DNA from: Streptomyces poonensis
GTDB lineage: Bacteria; Actinomycetota; Actinomycetes; Streptomycetales; Streptomycetaceae
Assembly (NCBI RefSeq): GCF_014650915.1
Contig: NZ_BMVW01000025.1
Span: 1 to 55,400 of the forward strand
Length of the DNA: 55,400 nucleotides
Direction: 5' to 3'
Numbering within the stretch: the first letter of the stretch is position 1; each line of letters starts with the position of its first letter. The translations under genes were made by a program, and so were the position numbers. The notes under the pieces were generated by a model that was given only the letters and a program-made list of their open reading frames with translations, ran no database searches and was not told where the DNA came from. Below, in pieces: positions 16,627-25,162 of the stretch.

Positions 16627-17292
16627 GTGATCCGTGTACTGGTGGTCGACGACGAGGCTCTGATCCGCACGGGCGTTCAGCGCATCCTCGACTGCGTGCA
16701 CGACATCGAGGTCACGGCCGCGGTCCCCGGCGGACAGGCCCTCCGGGCCGCGCAGGAGGCACGTCCGGATGTCGTGCTGCTCGACATCCGGATGCCGGAC
16801 GTGGACGGGCTGACCGTCCTCGCCTCGCTCCGCCGGCTGCCGCACCCGCCGGTGGTGGCCATGCTCACCACGTTCGACATGGACGAATGTGTGACGACCG
16901 CCCTGCGTGCGGGAGCCGCCGGATTCCTCCTCAAGGACACCGACCCGCAGCAACTGCCCTACCTGATCCGCCAGCTGGCCGACGGCGGCGTCGTACTGGC
17001 CTCCCAGGTCGCCCGCACCGTCGTGAACGGCTACCTGAACGGCAGCCCGCACACCTCCGACCACCGCATCGCCCAGCTGACCGACCGCGAGCGTGCCGTT
17101 CTCCGCCTCATCGCGGAAGGGCTCTCCAACACCGACATCGGTGCCCGGCTGTACCTGAGCACCGGCACGGTCAAGGACCACGTGAGCGCCCTGCTCGCCA
17201 AGCTCGGGGTGGGCAACCGCATCCAGGCGGCCCTGCTCGCCGAACGGGCCGGGCTGCTCCGCCCGCCACTGGACCCCGGGCAGGACGCATGA
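16627..17292 (+). CDS. NarL/FixJ-type response regulator, orphan
   Basis: The 221-residue protein starts at GTG 16627, five bases after GGAG. The receiver domain has the acidic pair VVDDE, phospho-acceptor D53 in VVLLDIRMPDVDG, and the conserved Lys in FLLKDTDP (K103). The C-terminal LuxR helix-turn-helix is LTDRERAVLRLIAEGLSNTDIGARLYLSTGTVKDHVSALLAKL by position (about 151-195). It is a standard two-component transcription factor, but no histidine kinase is encoded on either side. The partner kinase must be elsewhere, or the regulator may be unphosphorylated. Targets are unknown. Confidence 0.9.
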   Translation: MIRVLVVDDEALIRTGVQRILDCVHDIEVTAAVPGGQALRAAQEARPDVVLLDIRMPDVDGLTVLASLRRLPHPPVVAMLTTFDMDECVTTALRAGAAGFLLKDTDPQQLPYLIRQLADGGVVLASQVARTVVNGYLNGSPHTSDHRIAQLTDRERAVLRLIAEGLSNTDIGARLYLSTGTVKDHVSALLAKLGVGNRIQAALLAERAGLLRPPLDPGQDA

Positions 17293-17402
17293 ACCCCGAA
17301 GGCCGTCACGCCCGGTCGGCTCCCACCGGGGCAGGCCTCGAGGTGGCCGATGCACGCCGGCCCCGACGGCCGTGCCGCGCCCGCACCGCGACCCGCGCGT
17401 GT

Positions 17403-18383
17403 TCAGGCGGGCAGCGAGGCGAGCCAGTCGGTGAGGATCCGGTTGACCTCGGCGGGTCGTTCCTGCTGTATCCAGTGGCCGCAGTCGTCGAGGAGGTGGC
17501 AACCGGTCAGCCCGGGCAGTGTGGTGGGGTAGGCGTCGATCGCGTCGGCCAGCCACATGGTGGAGGCGTCCGAACGGCCGCCGATGAACACCGACGGCTG
17601 GGTGAGGGGCGCACCGTCGAGGGCGGCGAGGTCCTCCCAGTCGCGATCCATGTTGCGGTAGCGGTTCAGGGCCCCGGTCAGGCCGGTCCGTTCGAACTCC
17701 CCGGCGTAGACGTCGAGGTCGTGCTCACTGAGCCAGGCGGGGAGCCGGCCGGCGGGGAAGCGGTCGCGGAGCGCACCGTCGCGACCGGCGAAGTGCGGGT
17801 CCGGAGCGTCCGGGGCGGGCATGGTGTCGGCGGACATCGCGGCGTAGAAGCCCGCGAGCCAGCCCCGCACGTCGGGCTCGATCTCCGCCTCGGCCCGGCC
17901 CGGCCGCTGGAAGCGGGAGACGTAGAACTCCTCGTCTCCGCCCATGCGCGCGAACACCTCGCTGGGCCGCGGCCCGCCGTGCGGGGCGTAGGGAACACTG
18001 AGCAGCCCCACCGCGCGGAAGACCTCCGGCTCCAGCAGGGCGGAGTCGGCCGCGATAGTCGCACCCCAGTCATGGCCGACGATCACCGCCGACTCCTCGC
18101 CCAGGGCGCGCACCACCGCGACGTTGTCCGCCACCAGGTCGAGCATCCGGTAGGCGGCCACGTCACCGGGCCTGGAGGAGCGGCCGTAACCGCGGACGTC
18201 GATGGCGGCCGCCCGGTACCCCGCGGCGGCCAGTACGGGCAGCTGGTGGCGCCAGGAGTACCAGGACTCGGGGAAACCGTGCACGAGCAGCACCAACGGC
18301 CCGGTTCCCTGCTCGACCAGGTGAATCCGGCCCGCCGGTGAGGAGATGAGGCGGTGGGTGGGGTTCGTGACGCGCGATGACAT
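17403..18383 (-). CDS. alpha/beta hydrolase of the epoxide hydrolase group
   Basis: The 326-residue protein starts at ATG 18383, with GGGAG 4 bases upstream; the longer frame is not supported. The motifs are those of soluble epoxide hydrolases: HGFPESWYSW (oxyanion hole), GHDWGA (nucleophile Asp), a lid region with FYVSRFQRPGRAEAE and NRYRNMDRDWE (the lid Tyr residues), and the catalytic His in DDCGHWIQQERPAEV. It would hydrolyse an epoxide to a diol through an aspartyl ester. A haloalkane or fluoroacetate dehalogenase is the main alternative within this fold. It is convergent with the response regulator, with no obvious operon partner. Confidence 0.85.
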   Translation of the reverse strand: MSSRVTNPTHRLISSPAGRIHLVEQGTGPLVLLVHGFPESWYSWRHQLPVLAAAGYRAAAIDVRGYGRSSRPGDVAAYRMLDLVADNVAVVRALGEESAVIVGHDWGATIAADSALLEPEVFRAVGLLSVPYAPHGGPRPSEVFARMGGDEEFYVSRFQRPGRAEAEIEPDVRGWLAGFYAAMSADTMPAPDAPDPHFAGRDGALRDRFPAGRLPAWLSEHDLDVYAGEFERTGLTGALNRYRNMDRDWEDLAALDGAPLTQPSVFIGGRSDASTMWLADAIDAYPTTLPGLTGCHLLDDCGHWIQQERPAEVNRILTDWLASLPA

Positions 18384-18627
18384 GGTGCTCCCGTGTCCGT
18401 CGGTGCTTGTCCTGGGCCTGCCACGGGCGGCGCGGCTGCGCGGTGCCCGTGGCCCGGCGCCCATCCTGCTGCGGAGGGCCGCGCGAGACGGAGCCTTGTT
18501 GCCGTTCCGGCAAATCGTCGCTCGGGGCCCGTACGACGGCCGTGGCAGTCGGCCGGCCGCGCCCGGCGCGCTCGTACGCCCCCTCGCCGAGCTTGTCAGC
18601 CTCTTCCGGCGGCACTACTCTCGCCAC

Positions 18628-18790
18628 GCCTTGGTGAACGGGAAATCCGGTGTGATGCCGGTGCGGCCCTCGCCACTGTGAATCGGGAAGTCCGGCTCCG
18701 GCCCCTCGCGGGCAGCCACTGGGTCCTCGTGACCCGGGAAGGCGGAGTCCGGGCGGTGGTACCCGTCAGCCAGGAGACCGGCCAAGGCGC
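18628..18790 (+). ncRNA. cobalamin riboswitch
   Basis: The 5' leader of cbiM carries a class-I cobalamin riboswitch pattern: an opening CCTTGGTGAAC-like stem, GGAAxxCGGTG near 18641, a central GCAGCCACTG (18712-18721), then GACCCGGGAAGGC, and the B12-box-like AGCCAGGAGACCGGCC at 18768-18783. The box is 47 bases before the cbiM start, consistent with control of translation or early termination by adenosylcobalamin. Boundaries are approximate, since they were drawn by eye. Confidence 0.85.
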
Positions 18791-18830
18791 GTCAACCATC
18801 CACGAGGTGCTGGAGAGGGTCTGTTCAGCC

Positions 18831-19538
18831 ATGCACATAGCCGAGGGCTTCCTGCCCCCCGCGCACGCGATCGCCTGGGGCGTCGCATCCGCGCCGTTCG
18901 TCGTCCACGGAGTACGGTCGCTCACCCGTGAGGTCCGCGAGCACCCGGAGAGCACCCTGCTCCTCGGCGCCTCCGGAGCCTTCACCTTCGTGCTGTCGGC
19001 CCTGAAACTCCCCTCCGTCACCGGGAGTTGCTCGCACCCCACCGGCACCGGTCTCGGCGCCATCCTGTTCCGGCCACCCGTCATGGCGGTCCTCGGCACC
19101 ATCACCCTGCTCTTCCAGGCGCTGCTGCTCGCCCACGGCGGGCTGACCACGCTCGGCGCCAACGTCTTCTCCATGGCGATCGCCGGGCCCTGGGCCGGAT
19201 ACGGGATCTACCGGCTGCTGCGGCGGTACGACGCGCCGCTGATGGTGGCCGTCTTCTTCGGTGCCTTCGTCGCCGACCTGTCGACGTACTGCGTCACCAG
19301 TGTGCAGCTGGCCCTCGCCTTCCCCGACCCGAGCAGCGGGTTCCTGGGCGCGCTCGGCAAGTTCGGCTCCATCTTCGCCGTCACGCAGATCCCGCTCGCG
19401 GTGAGCGAGGGGCTGCTGACCGTGCTGGTGATGCGCCTGCTGGTGCAGTCCAGCAAGGGCGAGCTGACCCGGCTGGGTGTGCTGGCGGCCGGTGAGCGGG
19501 CCGGGACGAGGACGACCGGGACCGGGGCGGTGGCGTGA
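18831..19538 (+). CDS. cbiM: cobalt ECF transporter substrate-specific component CbiM
   Basis: The 235-residue membrane protein opens with the invariant MHIAEGFLPP, whose His2 and N-terminal amine bind the metal. It continues with the CbiM core (LPSVTGSCSHPTGTGLGAILFRP; LLFQALLLAHGGLTTLGANVFSMAIAGPW) and about six hydrophobic helices. The upstream frame extension is the riboswitch leader and is not coding. It is the first gene of cbiMNQO; its TGA overlaps the cbiN ATG. B12-riboswitch control and the CbiM type indicate cobalt, not nickel, as the cargo. Confidence 0.93.
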   Translation: MHIAEGFLPPAHAIAWGVASAPFVVHGVRSLTREVREHPESTLLLGASGAFTFVLSALKLPSVTGSCSHPTGTGLGAILFRPPVMAVLGTITLLFQALLLAHGGLTTLGANVFSMAIAGPWAGYGIYRLLRRYDAPLMVAVFFGAFVADLSTYCVTSVQLALAFPDPSSGFLGALGKFGSIFAVTQIPLAVSEGLLTVLVMRLLVQSSKGELTRLGVLAAGERAGTRTTGTGAVA

Positions 19539-19972
19539 TGAGGAAGAGCACGAAGACCAACCTCCTGCTGCTGTTCCTCGTGGCCGCACTCGCCGTACTG
19601 CCCCTGGCCCTCGGCCTCGGCGACCACAAGGAGGAGCCGTTCACCGGTGCCGACGCCGAGGCCGAGACGGCGATCACGGAGCTCGAGCCGGACTACGAGC
19701 CGTGGTTCTCCCCGCTGTACGAACCGCCGTCCGGTGAGATCGAGTCGGCGCTGTTCGCCCTTCAGGCGGCCCTCGGCGCGGGTGTCCTCGCCTACTACTT
19801 CGGCCTCCGCCGGGGCCGCCGCCAGGGTGAGCGGCGGGCCGAGGCGCGGCGGCCGGACACCGAGGGCACCGGAACCGTCGCCGACGAGCCCGGGGCCCAA
19901 GAGATCCGAGAGGCCCAAGAGGTCGGAGAGGCCCGAGAGGCCCGAGAGGACCGAGAGGACCGAGGGGCCTGA
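19538..19972 (+). CDS. cbiN: cobalt ECF transporter small subunit CbiN
   Basis: The protein of about 144 residues has two membrane segments (TNLLLLFLVAALAVLPLALGL and ALFALQAALGAGVLAYYFGLRRGRR). They flank the conserved outer loop EPFTGADAEAETAITELEPDYEPWFSPLYEPPSGEIES. The start is ATG 19538, overlapping the cbiM stop; a GTG at 19535 is in frame. The C-terminal extension of about 45 residues (AREAREDREDR type) is charged and encoded by 9-bp-like repeats; it is not part of usual CbiN and may be dispensable. CbiN is needed with CbiM for cobalt uptake. Confidence 0.9.
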   Translation: MRKSTKTNLLLLFLVAALAVLPLALGLGDHKEEPFTGADAEAETAITELEPDYEPWFSPLYEPPSGEIESALFALQAALGAGVLAYYFGLRRGRRQGERRAEARRPDTEGTGTVADEPGAQEIREAQEVGEAREAREDREDRGA

Positions 19973-19978
19973 GGTTCC

Positions 19979-20739
19979 GTGCTGCCGATCGACGCGGTGG
20001 CGCACAGCAGTCGCTGGCGCCACCGCCATCCCGTGGACAAGGCCGTGCTCGGGCTCGGGCTCACCCTGCTCGCGATCTCCCTGCCGCCCTGGCCGGGCGC
20101 GGTCCTGGTCCTCCTCACCGCGCTCGCCGTGCTGCTGGGCCCGGCGGGTGTGCCCGGCCGCCGGCTGTGGCGCGCCTACCGGGTGCCCCTGGGTTTCTGC
20201 GTGACCGGCTCGGCGACGCTGCTCCTCCAGGTCGGTGGCCCGGAGGGTTTCCTGTCCCTCGCCGACGGCGGACCCCGCCGCGCCGGGGAGCTGCTGCTGC
20301 GTACCTCGGCGGCCTCCCTCGGCGTGCTGGTGTTCGCCTTCACCACCCCGATGTCCGACCTGCTGCCCCGCCTGGTGCGGGCCGGGGTGCCCGCGCCGGT
20401 CGTGGACGTCGCGCTGGTGACGTACCGGATGAGCTTCCTGCTGCTGGACTCCGTGCGCCGGATCCGCGAGGCCCAGGCGGCCCGGCTGGGGCACACCACC
20501 CGGGCCGCGGCCTGGCGTTCCCTGGCCGGGCTCGGCGCCACCGCCTTCGTCCGGGCCTTCGACCGGGCGGCGCGGCTCCAGGCCGGGCTGGCCGGGCGGG
20601 GCTACGACGGCACCCTGCGCGTGCTGGTGCCCGAGGCCGGTGTCTCCGTGCGCTTCACGGCCGGCAGTGCCGTGCTCCTCGGGTGCGTGGCCGCCCTCAC
20701 CTTCGTACTGAAAGCCTTTGTACTGAAAGGGCCGCTGTC

Positions 20740-20743
<4 letters not shown>
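19979..20743 (+). CDS. cbiQ: ECF transporter transmembrane (T) component CbiQ
   Basis: The 254-residue membrane protein starts at GTG 19979, six bases after the cbiN stop, with GAGG upstream. It has the N-terminal pattern IDAVAHSSRWRHRHPVDKAVLGLGLTLLAISLP. The coupling-helix motifs facing the ATPases are SLLLL-type and ARLQAGLAGRGYDG. Five to six hydrophobic helices are visible. A 15-bp tandem repeat near the end (around 20702-20730) duplicates the peptide 'VLK' region (LKAFVLKG). Its TGA overlaps the ATG of cbiO (ATGA), giving translational coupling. Confidence 0.92.
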
Positions 20744-21606
<863 letters not shown>

Positions 21607-21655
21607 GGCGCCCCGCCTCCTTCCCGTCGGCCCGTTCGCCACGGTGATCCTGCCG

Positions 21656-21868
21656 CTACTGCCGGAAATGCCGGTGCGGGTACTCGCCCGCGACCATCAC
21701 GTTCCGCACGCCCTCGCACGGCGGGCCGACCGCCAGGTGCACCGCCCCGGTGTGCTCGCCCCGGCCCGGGTCCAGGCCGCGCCGCCGGCCGGTCCGTACC
21801 GGCGTGACGACCGTCGTCGTCACGGTGCGCGCGTCGCCGTCGCACCAGGGCGCCCGGCCGGTCGTCAT
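21656..21868 (-). CDS. possible small protein of unknown function
   Basis: A 70-codon frame (MTTGRAPWCDGDAR...GEYPHRHFRQ) with almost every third base G or C lies in the 394-bp gap between cbiO and the esterase gene. The bias fits a real streptomycete gene. The ribosome site (AGGG two bases before ATG) is poor, and I recognise no family. It could be the tail of a decayed gene. The rest of 21607-22000 shows nothing. Confidence 0.3.
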   Translation of the reverse strand: MTTGRAPWCDGDARTVTTTVVTPVRTGRRRGLDPGRGEHTGAVHLAVGPPCEGVRNVMVAGEYPHRHFRQ

Positions 21869-22000
21869 CGCCCTGCCGCCGCCGGTGGCCGGGGGTGCCC
21901 CGCACGGGCGCAGCCGAGCGTGGGGGAGGCCGCCGCGGAACCGGCGCGGGGCAGGCCACCAGGGCCCCGCACAGTACGGCCGAGGGCGGTCCCCAACGCG

Positions 22001-22960
22001 TCAGCGGCCTGCCTCCCCCGCCCGGACTCCCTGGTCGCTCGTACAGCGGCGGGCGAAGTCCAGGGTGCGGACGTAGCAGTCCGCCACGTCCTCGTCGGAC
22101 AGGCCCACCCAGAGGTGGTTGCCGCCGGTGAGGAGGCGCAGGTCCGGGTGGTGCCCGGCCGCCCGCAGGGCCTCGGCGAGACGGACGGACTGCCGAGCGG
22201 GCACCAAGGCGTCGTCGGTGCCGTGCAGGATGAGGAACGGCGGTGCCTGGGGGCTCACGTGCGTGACCGGGCTGGCGTCACGCGCCGTCCCGGTCCGGTC
22301 CGCCGGGGCCCCGCCGAGCAGCAGGGCCTCGAAGGAGCCGGGATCGTGGGCGTCGTACGTTCCCTCGGGGCGGTCCTCCGCGAGTGCGGGCAGGTCGCTG
22401 GGGGCGTACCAGGTGACGCAGCCGGTGACGGTCGCGCTGTCGGCACGGGTGTGGTGGGTCAGCGCGGTCAGGGCGGCGAGGTGTCCGCCGGCGGACTCGC
22501 CCCACAGCACGGTCCGCGCGGTGTCGAGGCCGAGGTCGGCGGCGCGGGTGTGGAGCCAGGCCAGGCAGGCGGCCAGGTCGTCGGCCTGGGCGGGGTGCGG
22601 GGCCTCGCCGCTGAGGCGGTAGTCGGGGCAGGCCACGGCGAAGCCGGCCCGGGCCAGCCGGGCGAAGGGGCCCGGCCGCCAGGGGCGGAAGCGGGGGCCG
22701 AGGTCGTCGCGCAGACCCGTGCGCCAGCCTCCGCCGTGCACGAAGACGACGACCGGCACGGGTCCGCCGGCGTTCTCGGGGTTCTCAGGCAGCCAGAGGT
22801 CGACGGTCAGGGGGCGGATGCCGTCCGGGATCGCGTAGACGGCGCCGCGCAGGAGCCGCACGCCGGCGTCGGGGGCGGCCGGGTGCGGAAGGGGCAGTTC
22901 GGCCGGGTCGGGTGGTGCCAGCAGGTGCCGGGGAAAAGGCTCGGGGCCGGTGTCGGTCAT
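22001..22960 (-). CDS. alpha/beta hydrolase, esterase/lipase HGGG type (candidate flavonol depside hydrolase)
   Basis: The 319-residue cytosolic protein has the hormone-sensitive-lipase/BD-FAE layout: VVVFVHGGGWRTG (oxyanion hole, 75-78), GESAGG (nucleophile S156), ILHGTDDALVP (acid) and GGNHLWVG (His). The start is ATG 22960 with AAGG 8 bases upstream. It is the last gene of the queD operon, 18 bp after the amidohydrolase. Quercetinase produces a depside ester (2-protocatechuoyl-phloroglucinol carboxylate), and this enzyme is well placed to hydrolyse it to protocatechuate and phloroglucinol carboxylate. That substrate is inferred from context, not from residues. Confidence 0.8.
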   Translation of the reverse strand: MTDTGPEPFPRHLLAPPDPAELPLPHPAAPDAGVRLLRGAVYAIPDGIRPLTVDLWLPENPENAGGPVPVVVFVHGGGWRTGLRDDLGPRFRPWRPGPFARLARAGFAVACPDYRLSGEAPHPAQADDLAACLAWLHTRAADLGLDTARTVLWGESAGGHLAALTALTHHTRADSATVTGCVTWYAPSDLPALAEDRPEGTYDAHDPGSFEALLLGGAPADRTGTARDASPVTHVSPQAPPFLILHGTDDALVPARQSVRLAEALRAAGHHPDLRLLTGGNHLWVGLSDEDVADCYVRTLDFARRCTSDQGVRAGEAGR

Positions 22961-22978
22961 GGTGGGAACCTTCGTCGG

Positions 22979-23983
22979 TCAACGGGCCGTGCGGGGCAGG
23001 ACGCGGCGGGCGTTGGCGGTGGTGAGGGCGCGCCAGCTCGCGGCGCCCCCGGGGGCCGGGACGGCGTCGAGGCCAGCGACGTGGGCCTCCACCCCGGCGG
23101 CGGGGGTCCAGCAGTGGTCGCTGCCGTACAGGAGCCGGTCGGTGCCGGCGAGGTTCAGCAGGGCGGGGAGCTGCCGGGGCAGGGCGGGACCCGCGAGGTC
23201 GTAGTAGAGGCGGCCGAGCTGTTCGACGGCGTCGGGGGCTTCGGTGCCCGGCGGCATGAACATCTTCATGAAGCCGTTGATGCGGTCGGCCAGGACCGGC
23301 AGGGCGCCGCCGCAGTGCGGCACGATCACCGTGAGGTCGCGGTGGCGGTCCAGGGTGCCGGACATGAGCAGGTCGGTGACGGTGCGGGCGGTGTCGAAGA
23401 TGAACTCGATCATCGGGCGGGGGCGTCCTAGGGCGGACTGCTCCCAGCACACCGGGGACGTCGGGTGCAGGAAGACCACCGCGCCGCGCCGGTCGAGCTC
23501 GGCCCAGACAGGCTCCAGATCCGGGTTGCCGAGGTAGGTGCCGTGGGTGTTGGTCTCCAGCACCACGCCGTCGGCGTCCAGGGTGTCGTAGGCGTGGGCG
23601 ATCTCCTCCAGGGCGCCGTCGACGTCGGGGAGGGGCAGCGAGGCGAACAGGCCGAAGCGGCCCGGGTGCTCGCGTACGGTCTCGGCGCCGGCCTCGTTGA
23701 CCTCGCGGGCCAGGCGGCGGGCGGCGGCGGCGTCGCCGAAGTGGACGCCCGGGGAGGAGACCGACAGCATCGAGGTCCCGATGCCACAGCGGTCCATCAG
23801 CTCCAGGTGGGCCTTCGCCGACCAGGAGGGCCAGGCGGGCACCCCGTCGGGGAGTTCGTGCCCGGCGGCGCGCGCCTGGCGGACGTAGGAGTCGGTGACG
23901 AAGTGGGCGTGGACGTCGATGTACGCGGGGGTGTCGATGTACGCGGGGGTGTCGTCGACGTGTGCGGGGGTGTCAGGAGACAC
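22979..23983 (-). CDS. amidohydrolase-2 / ACMSD-type decarboxylase (candidate phloroglucinol-carboxylate decarboxylase)
   Basis: The 334-residue protein starts at GTG 23983, 8 bases after an excellent AAGGAGG. It is an ACMSD/gamma-resorcylate-decarboxylase-type TIM barrel. Metal ligands are H25 and H27 in DVHAHF, H173 in VVFLHPTSP, and D289 in LLYGSDHCW; H223 in VIVPHCGGALP is the likely acid/base. The N-terminus repeats DTPAYI twice, reflecting an 18-bp tandem repeat at about 23917-23952. Members of this family decarboxylate hydroxylated benzoates without cofactor. Within the quercetin operon, decarboxylation of 2,4,6-trihydroxybenzoate to phloroglucinol is the natural reading, but a hydrolase or another aromatic acid remains possible. 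Confidence 0.82.
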   Translation of the reverse strand: MSPDTPAHVDDTPAYIDTPAYIDVHAHFVTDSYVRQARAAGHELPDGVPAWPSWSAKAHLELMDRCGIGTSMLSVSSPGVHFGDAAAARRLAREVNEAGAETVREHPGRFGLFASLPLPDVDGALEEIAHAYDTLDADGVVLETNTHGTYLGNPDLEPVWAELDRRGAVVFLHPTSPVCWEQSALGRPRPMIEFIFDTARTVTDLLMSGTLDRHRDLTVIVPHCGGALPVLADRINGFMKMFMPPGTEAPDAVEQLGRLYYDLAGPALPRQLPALLNLAGTDRLLYGSDHCWTPAAGVEAHVAGLDAVPAPGGAASWRALTTANARRVLPRTAR

Positions 23984-24230
23984 GGGGTCTTCCTCCTTCT
24001 GCGGCGGGCGGCGGAGCGGCGGGGCGGCGGGTCAGGCGGTTGCGGACGGCGGTGGCGGCGCGTTCGCCGAGCACGATGCCGGCCAGCCCGGTCAGGCCGA
24101 TGAGCGGCGGGGCGGGCGAGGTGATGTCCAGTGCCCAGTACACCGCCCCCATGAGCAGGCCGGCGGTGAAGGAGAGGGCGGCTGGGCGGAGGAAGGCGCG
24201 GGCGGCGACGGAGGTGCTCACAGGGCTCAT
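23973..24230 (-). CDS. XapX-domain (DUF1427) small membrane protein, second copy
   Basis: The 85-residue protein starts at ATG 24230, overlapping the stop of the first XapX gene (TGATGA). It has the XapX core LSFTAGLLMGAVYWALDITSPAPPLIGLTGLAGIVLGE (two hydrophobic helices around the S-PAPP turn) and an Arg/Pro-rich cytoplasmic tail. Its own stop lies 11 bases inside the amidohydrolase gene, so translation is coupled. The molecular role of XapX proteins is not known to me. The position suggests a part in uptake of an aromatic substrate. Confidence 0.75.
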   Translation of the reverse strand: MSPVSTSVAARAFLRPAALSFTAGLLMGAVYWALDITSPAPPLIGLTGLAGIVLGERAATAVRNRLTRRPAAPPPAAEGGRPRVS

Positions 24231-24376
24231 CACAGGACCCCCGGCAAGGCCTGGCCCAGCAGCATGCCCAGCAGTCCGAGCAGTGCCACCGGCGGCGGTG
24301 CGGGCGACTTGACCCGCACCACCACGTACACCACGCCGACCAGCACACCGGCGAGCAGTGCCTTGAGATACGGCAT
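24230..24376 (-). CDS. XapX-domain (DUF1427) mini-protein, first copy
   Basis: The 48-residue protein reads MPYLKALLAGVLVGVVYVVV... with RVKSPAPPPVALLGLLGMLLGQ as its second half. This is a complete XapX domain of two membrane helices joined by the SPAPP turn. It starts at ATG 24376, ten bases after the queD stop, and ends in TGATGA shared with the next gene. It is shorter than most gene-calling cut-offs and is easily missed. Two adjacent XapX proteins of different length could pair as a hetero-oligomer. Confidence 0.75.
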   Translation of the reverse strand: MPYLKALLAGVLVGVVYVVVRVKSPAPPPVALLGLLGMLLGQALPGVL

Positions 24377-24385
24377 GGATCTCGC

Positions 24386-24946
24386 TCAGCTTCCGGTGCG
24401 CCACTTGTGGTCGGGCAGGAAGTTCACGTCGTAGCGCTGCGGCACGGTGCCGAACTTGTGCGGCTCCGGTACGACCGTCCGCCGGGGCAGGCCGAGTTCG
24501 CCGGTGGGCTCACCGAGGGTCTCGAAGAACCGCTCGAAGGTGCCGCCCGGGCCGGCGGCCACGCCGACGATCCGGCTGTGGTGGCGCTCGATGCGGTAGG
24601 CGTGCGGGCAGTTCTTCGGGACGAAGCCGAAGTCGCCCACAGTGAGCAGCTTCTCGTGCTGCTCACCCTCCAGGTCCTCGACGAACAGGCGCACCGCGCC
24701 GTCGGTGATGTAGAAGACCTCGTAGGTGTCCGGGTGGGAATGGGCGGGGATGATGTCGCCCTTGGGGCCTTCGCAGGTGAAGAAGTTGAAGGTGTTCTCG
24801 GTCTGCTCACCGCCGGCATAGATGGTGAAGATGTCGTTGAAGAGGTGAGCACGGTCTCCCATGCCCTTCTCGATGAAGTACGGCTTGCCGGGCTCGGACG
24901 GGATGAACGAGCGGTCGCGGTACTGGGTGGCGAACTCGATGGTCAT
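24386..24946 (-). CDS. queD: quercetin 2,3-dioxygenase, monocupin QueD type
   Basis: The 186-residue protein starts at ATG 24946 after AGGAAGG. It is a single cupin like QueD of Streptomyces sp. FLA. Metal ligands sit at H69, H71 and E76 (AHSHPDTYEVFY) and H115 (KNCPHAYRIERHH), the positions I recall for that enzyme. The length is the same class, and characteristic segments (KPYFIEKGMGDRAHLFND, YAGGEQTENTFNFFTCEGPKG) fit. The enzyme opens the C ring of flavonols, releasing CO and a depside, usually with nickel or cobalt as metal in the streptomycete form. It heads an operon of two XapX genes, a decarboxylase and an esterase, and is divergent from an AraC regulator. Nearby cobalt uptake is a coincidence worth noting. 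Confidence 0.88.
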   Translation of the reverse strand: MTIEFATQYRDRSFIPSEPGKPYFIEKGMGDRAHLFNDIFTIYAGGEQTENTFNFFTCEGPKGDIIPAHSHPDTYEVFYITDGAVRLFVEDLEGEQHEKLLTVGDFGFVPKNCPHAYRIERHHSRIVGVAAGPGGTFERFFETLGEPTGELGLPRRTVVPEPHKFGTVPQRYDVNFLPDHKWRTGS

Positions 24947-25146
24947 GATGGGCCTTCCTGAGGGCGAAGGACAGCACGTCGCCGATCCGGGGACGAGCGG
25001 CCGGCTGGGGTCGCGCACGTCGGCGACCTGCGGCAGCACGTGTCTTCCGGACGGGTGCTGCGGTAGCCGGCCGGGACTTCGGCGGCTCGTCCCGCGGCGG
25101 AACTTCCTTCACCCAAGTTAGATCCGGCGAGCGAGGGTGATCGGCG

Positions 25147-25152
25147 TACACT
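25147..25152 (+). promoter_or_regulatory. candidate -10 box of the AraC regulator gene
   Basis: TACACT fits TAnnnT and would place the transcript start a few bases before the ATG at 25163, giving a very short leader. This agrees with the lack of a ribosome site there. No good -35 is seen. The 216-bp gap 24947-25162 must also hold the queD promoter. Confidence 0.35.
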
Positions 25153-25162
25153 CGGGCACGCG

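Noticed and set aside
16080..18341. 753-codon plus-strand frame
   Set aside because: It spans a gene-free gap, an overlapping frame of the response regulator and the antisense of the epoxide hydrolase; no protein features of its own.
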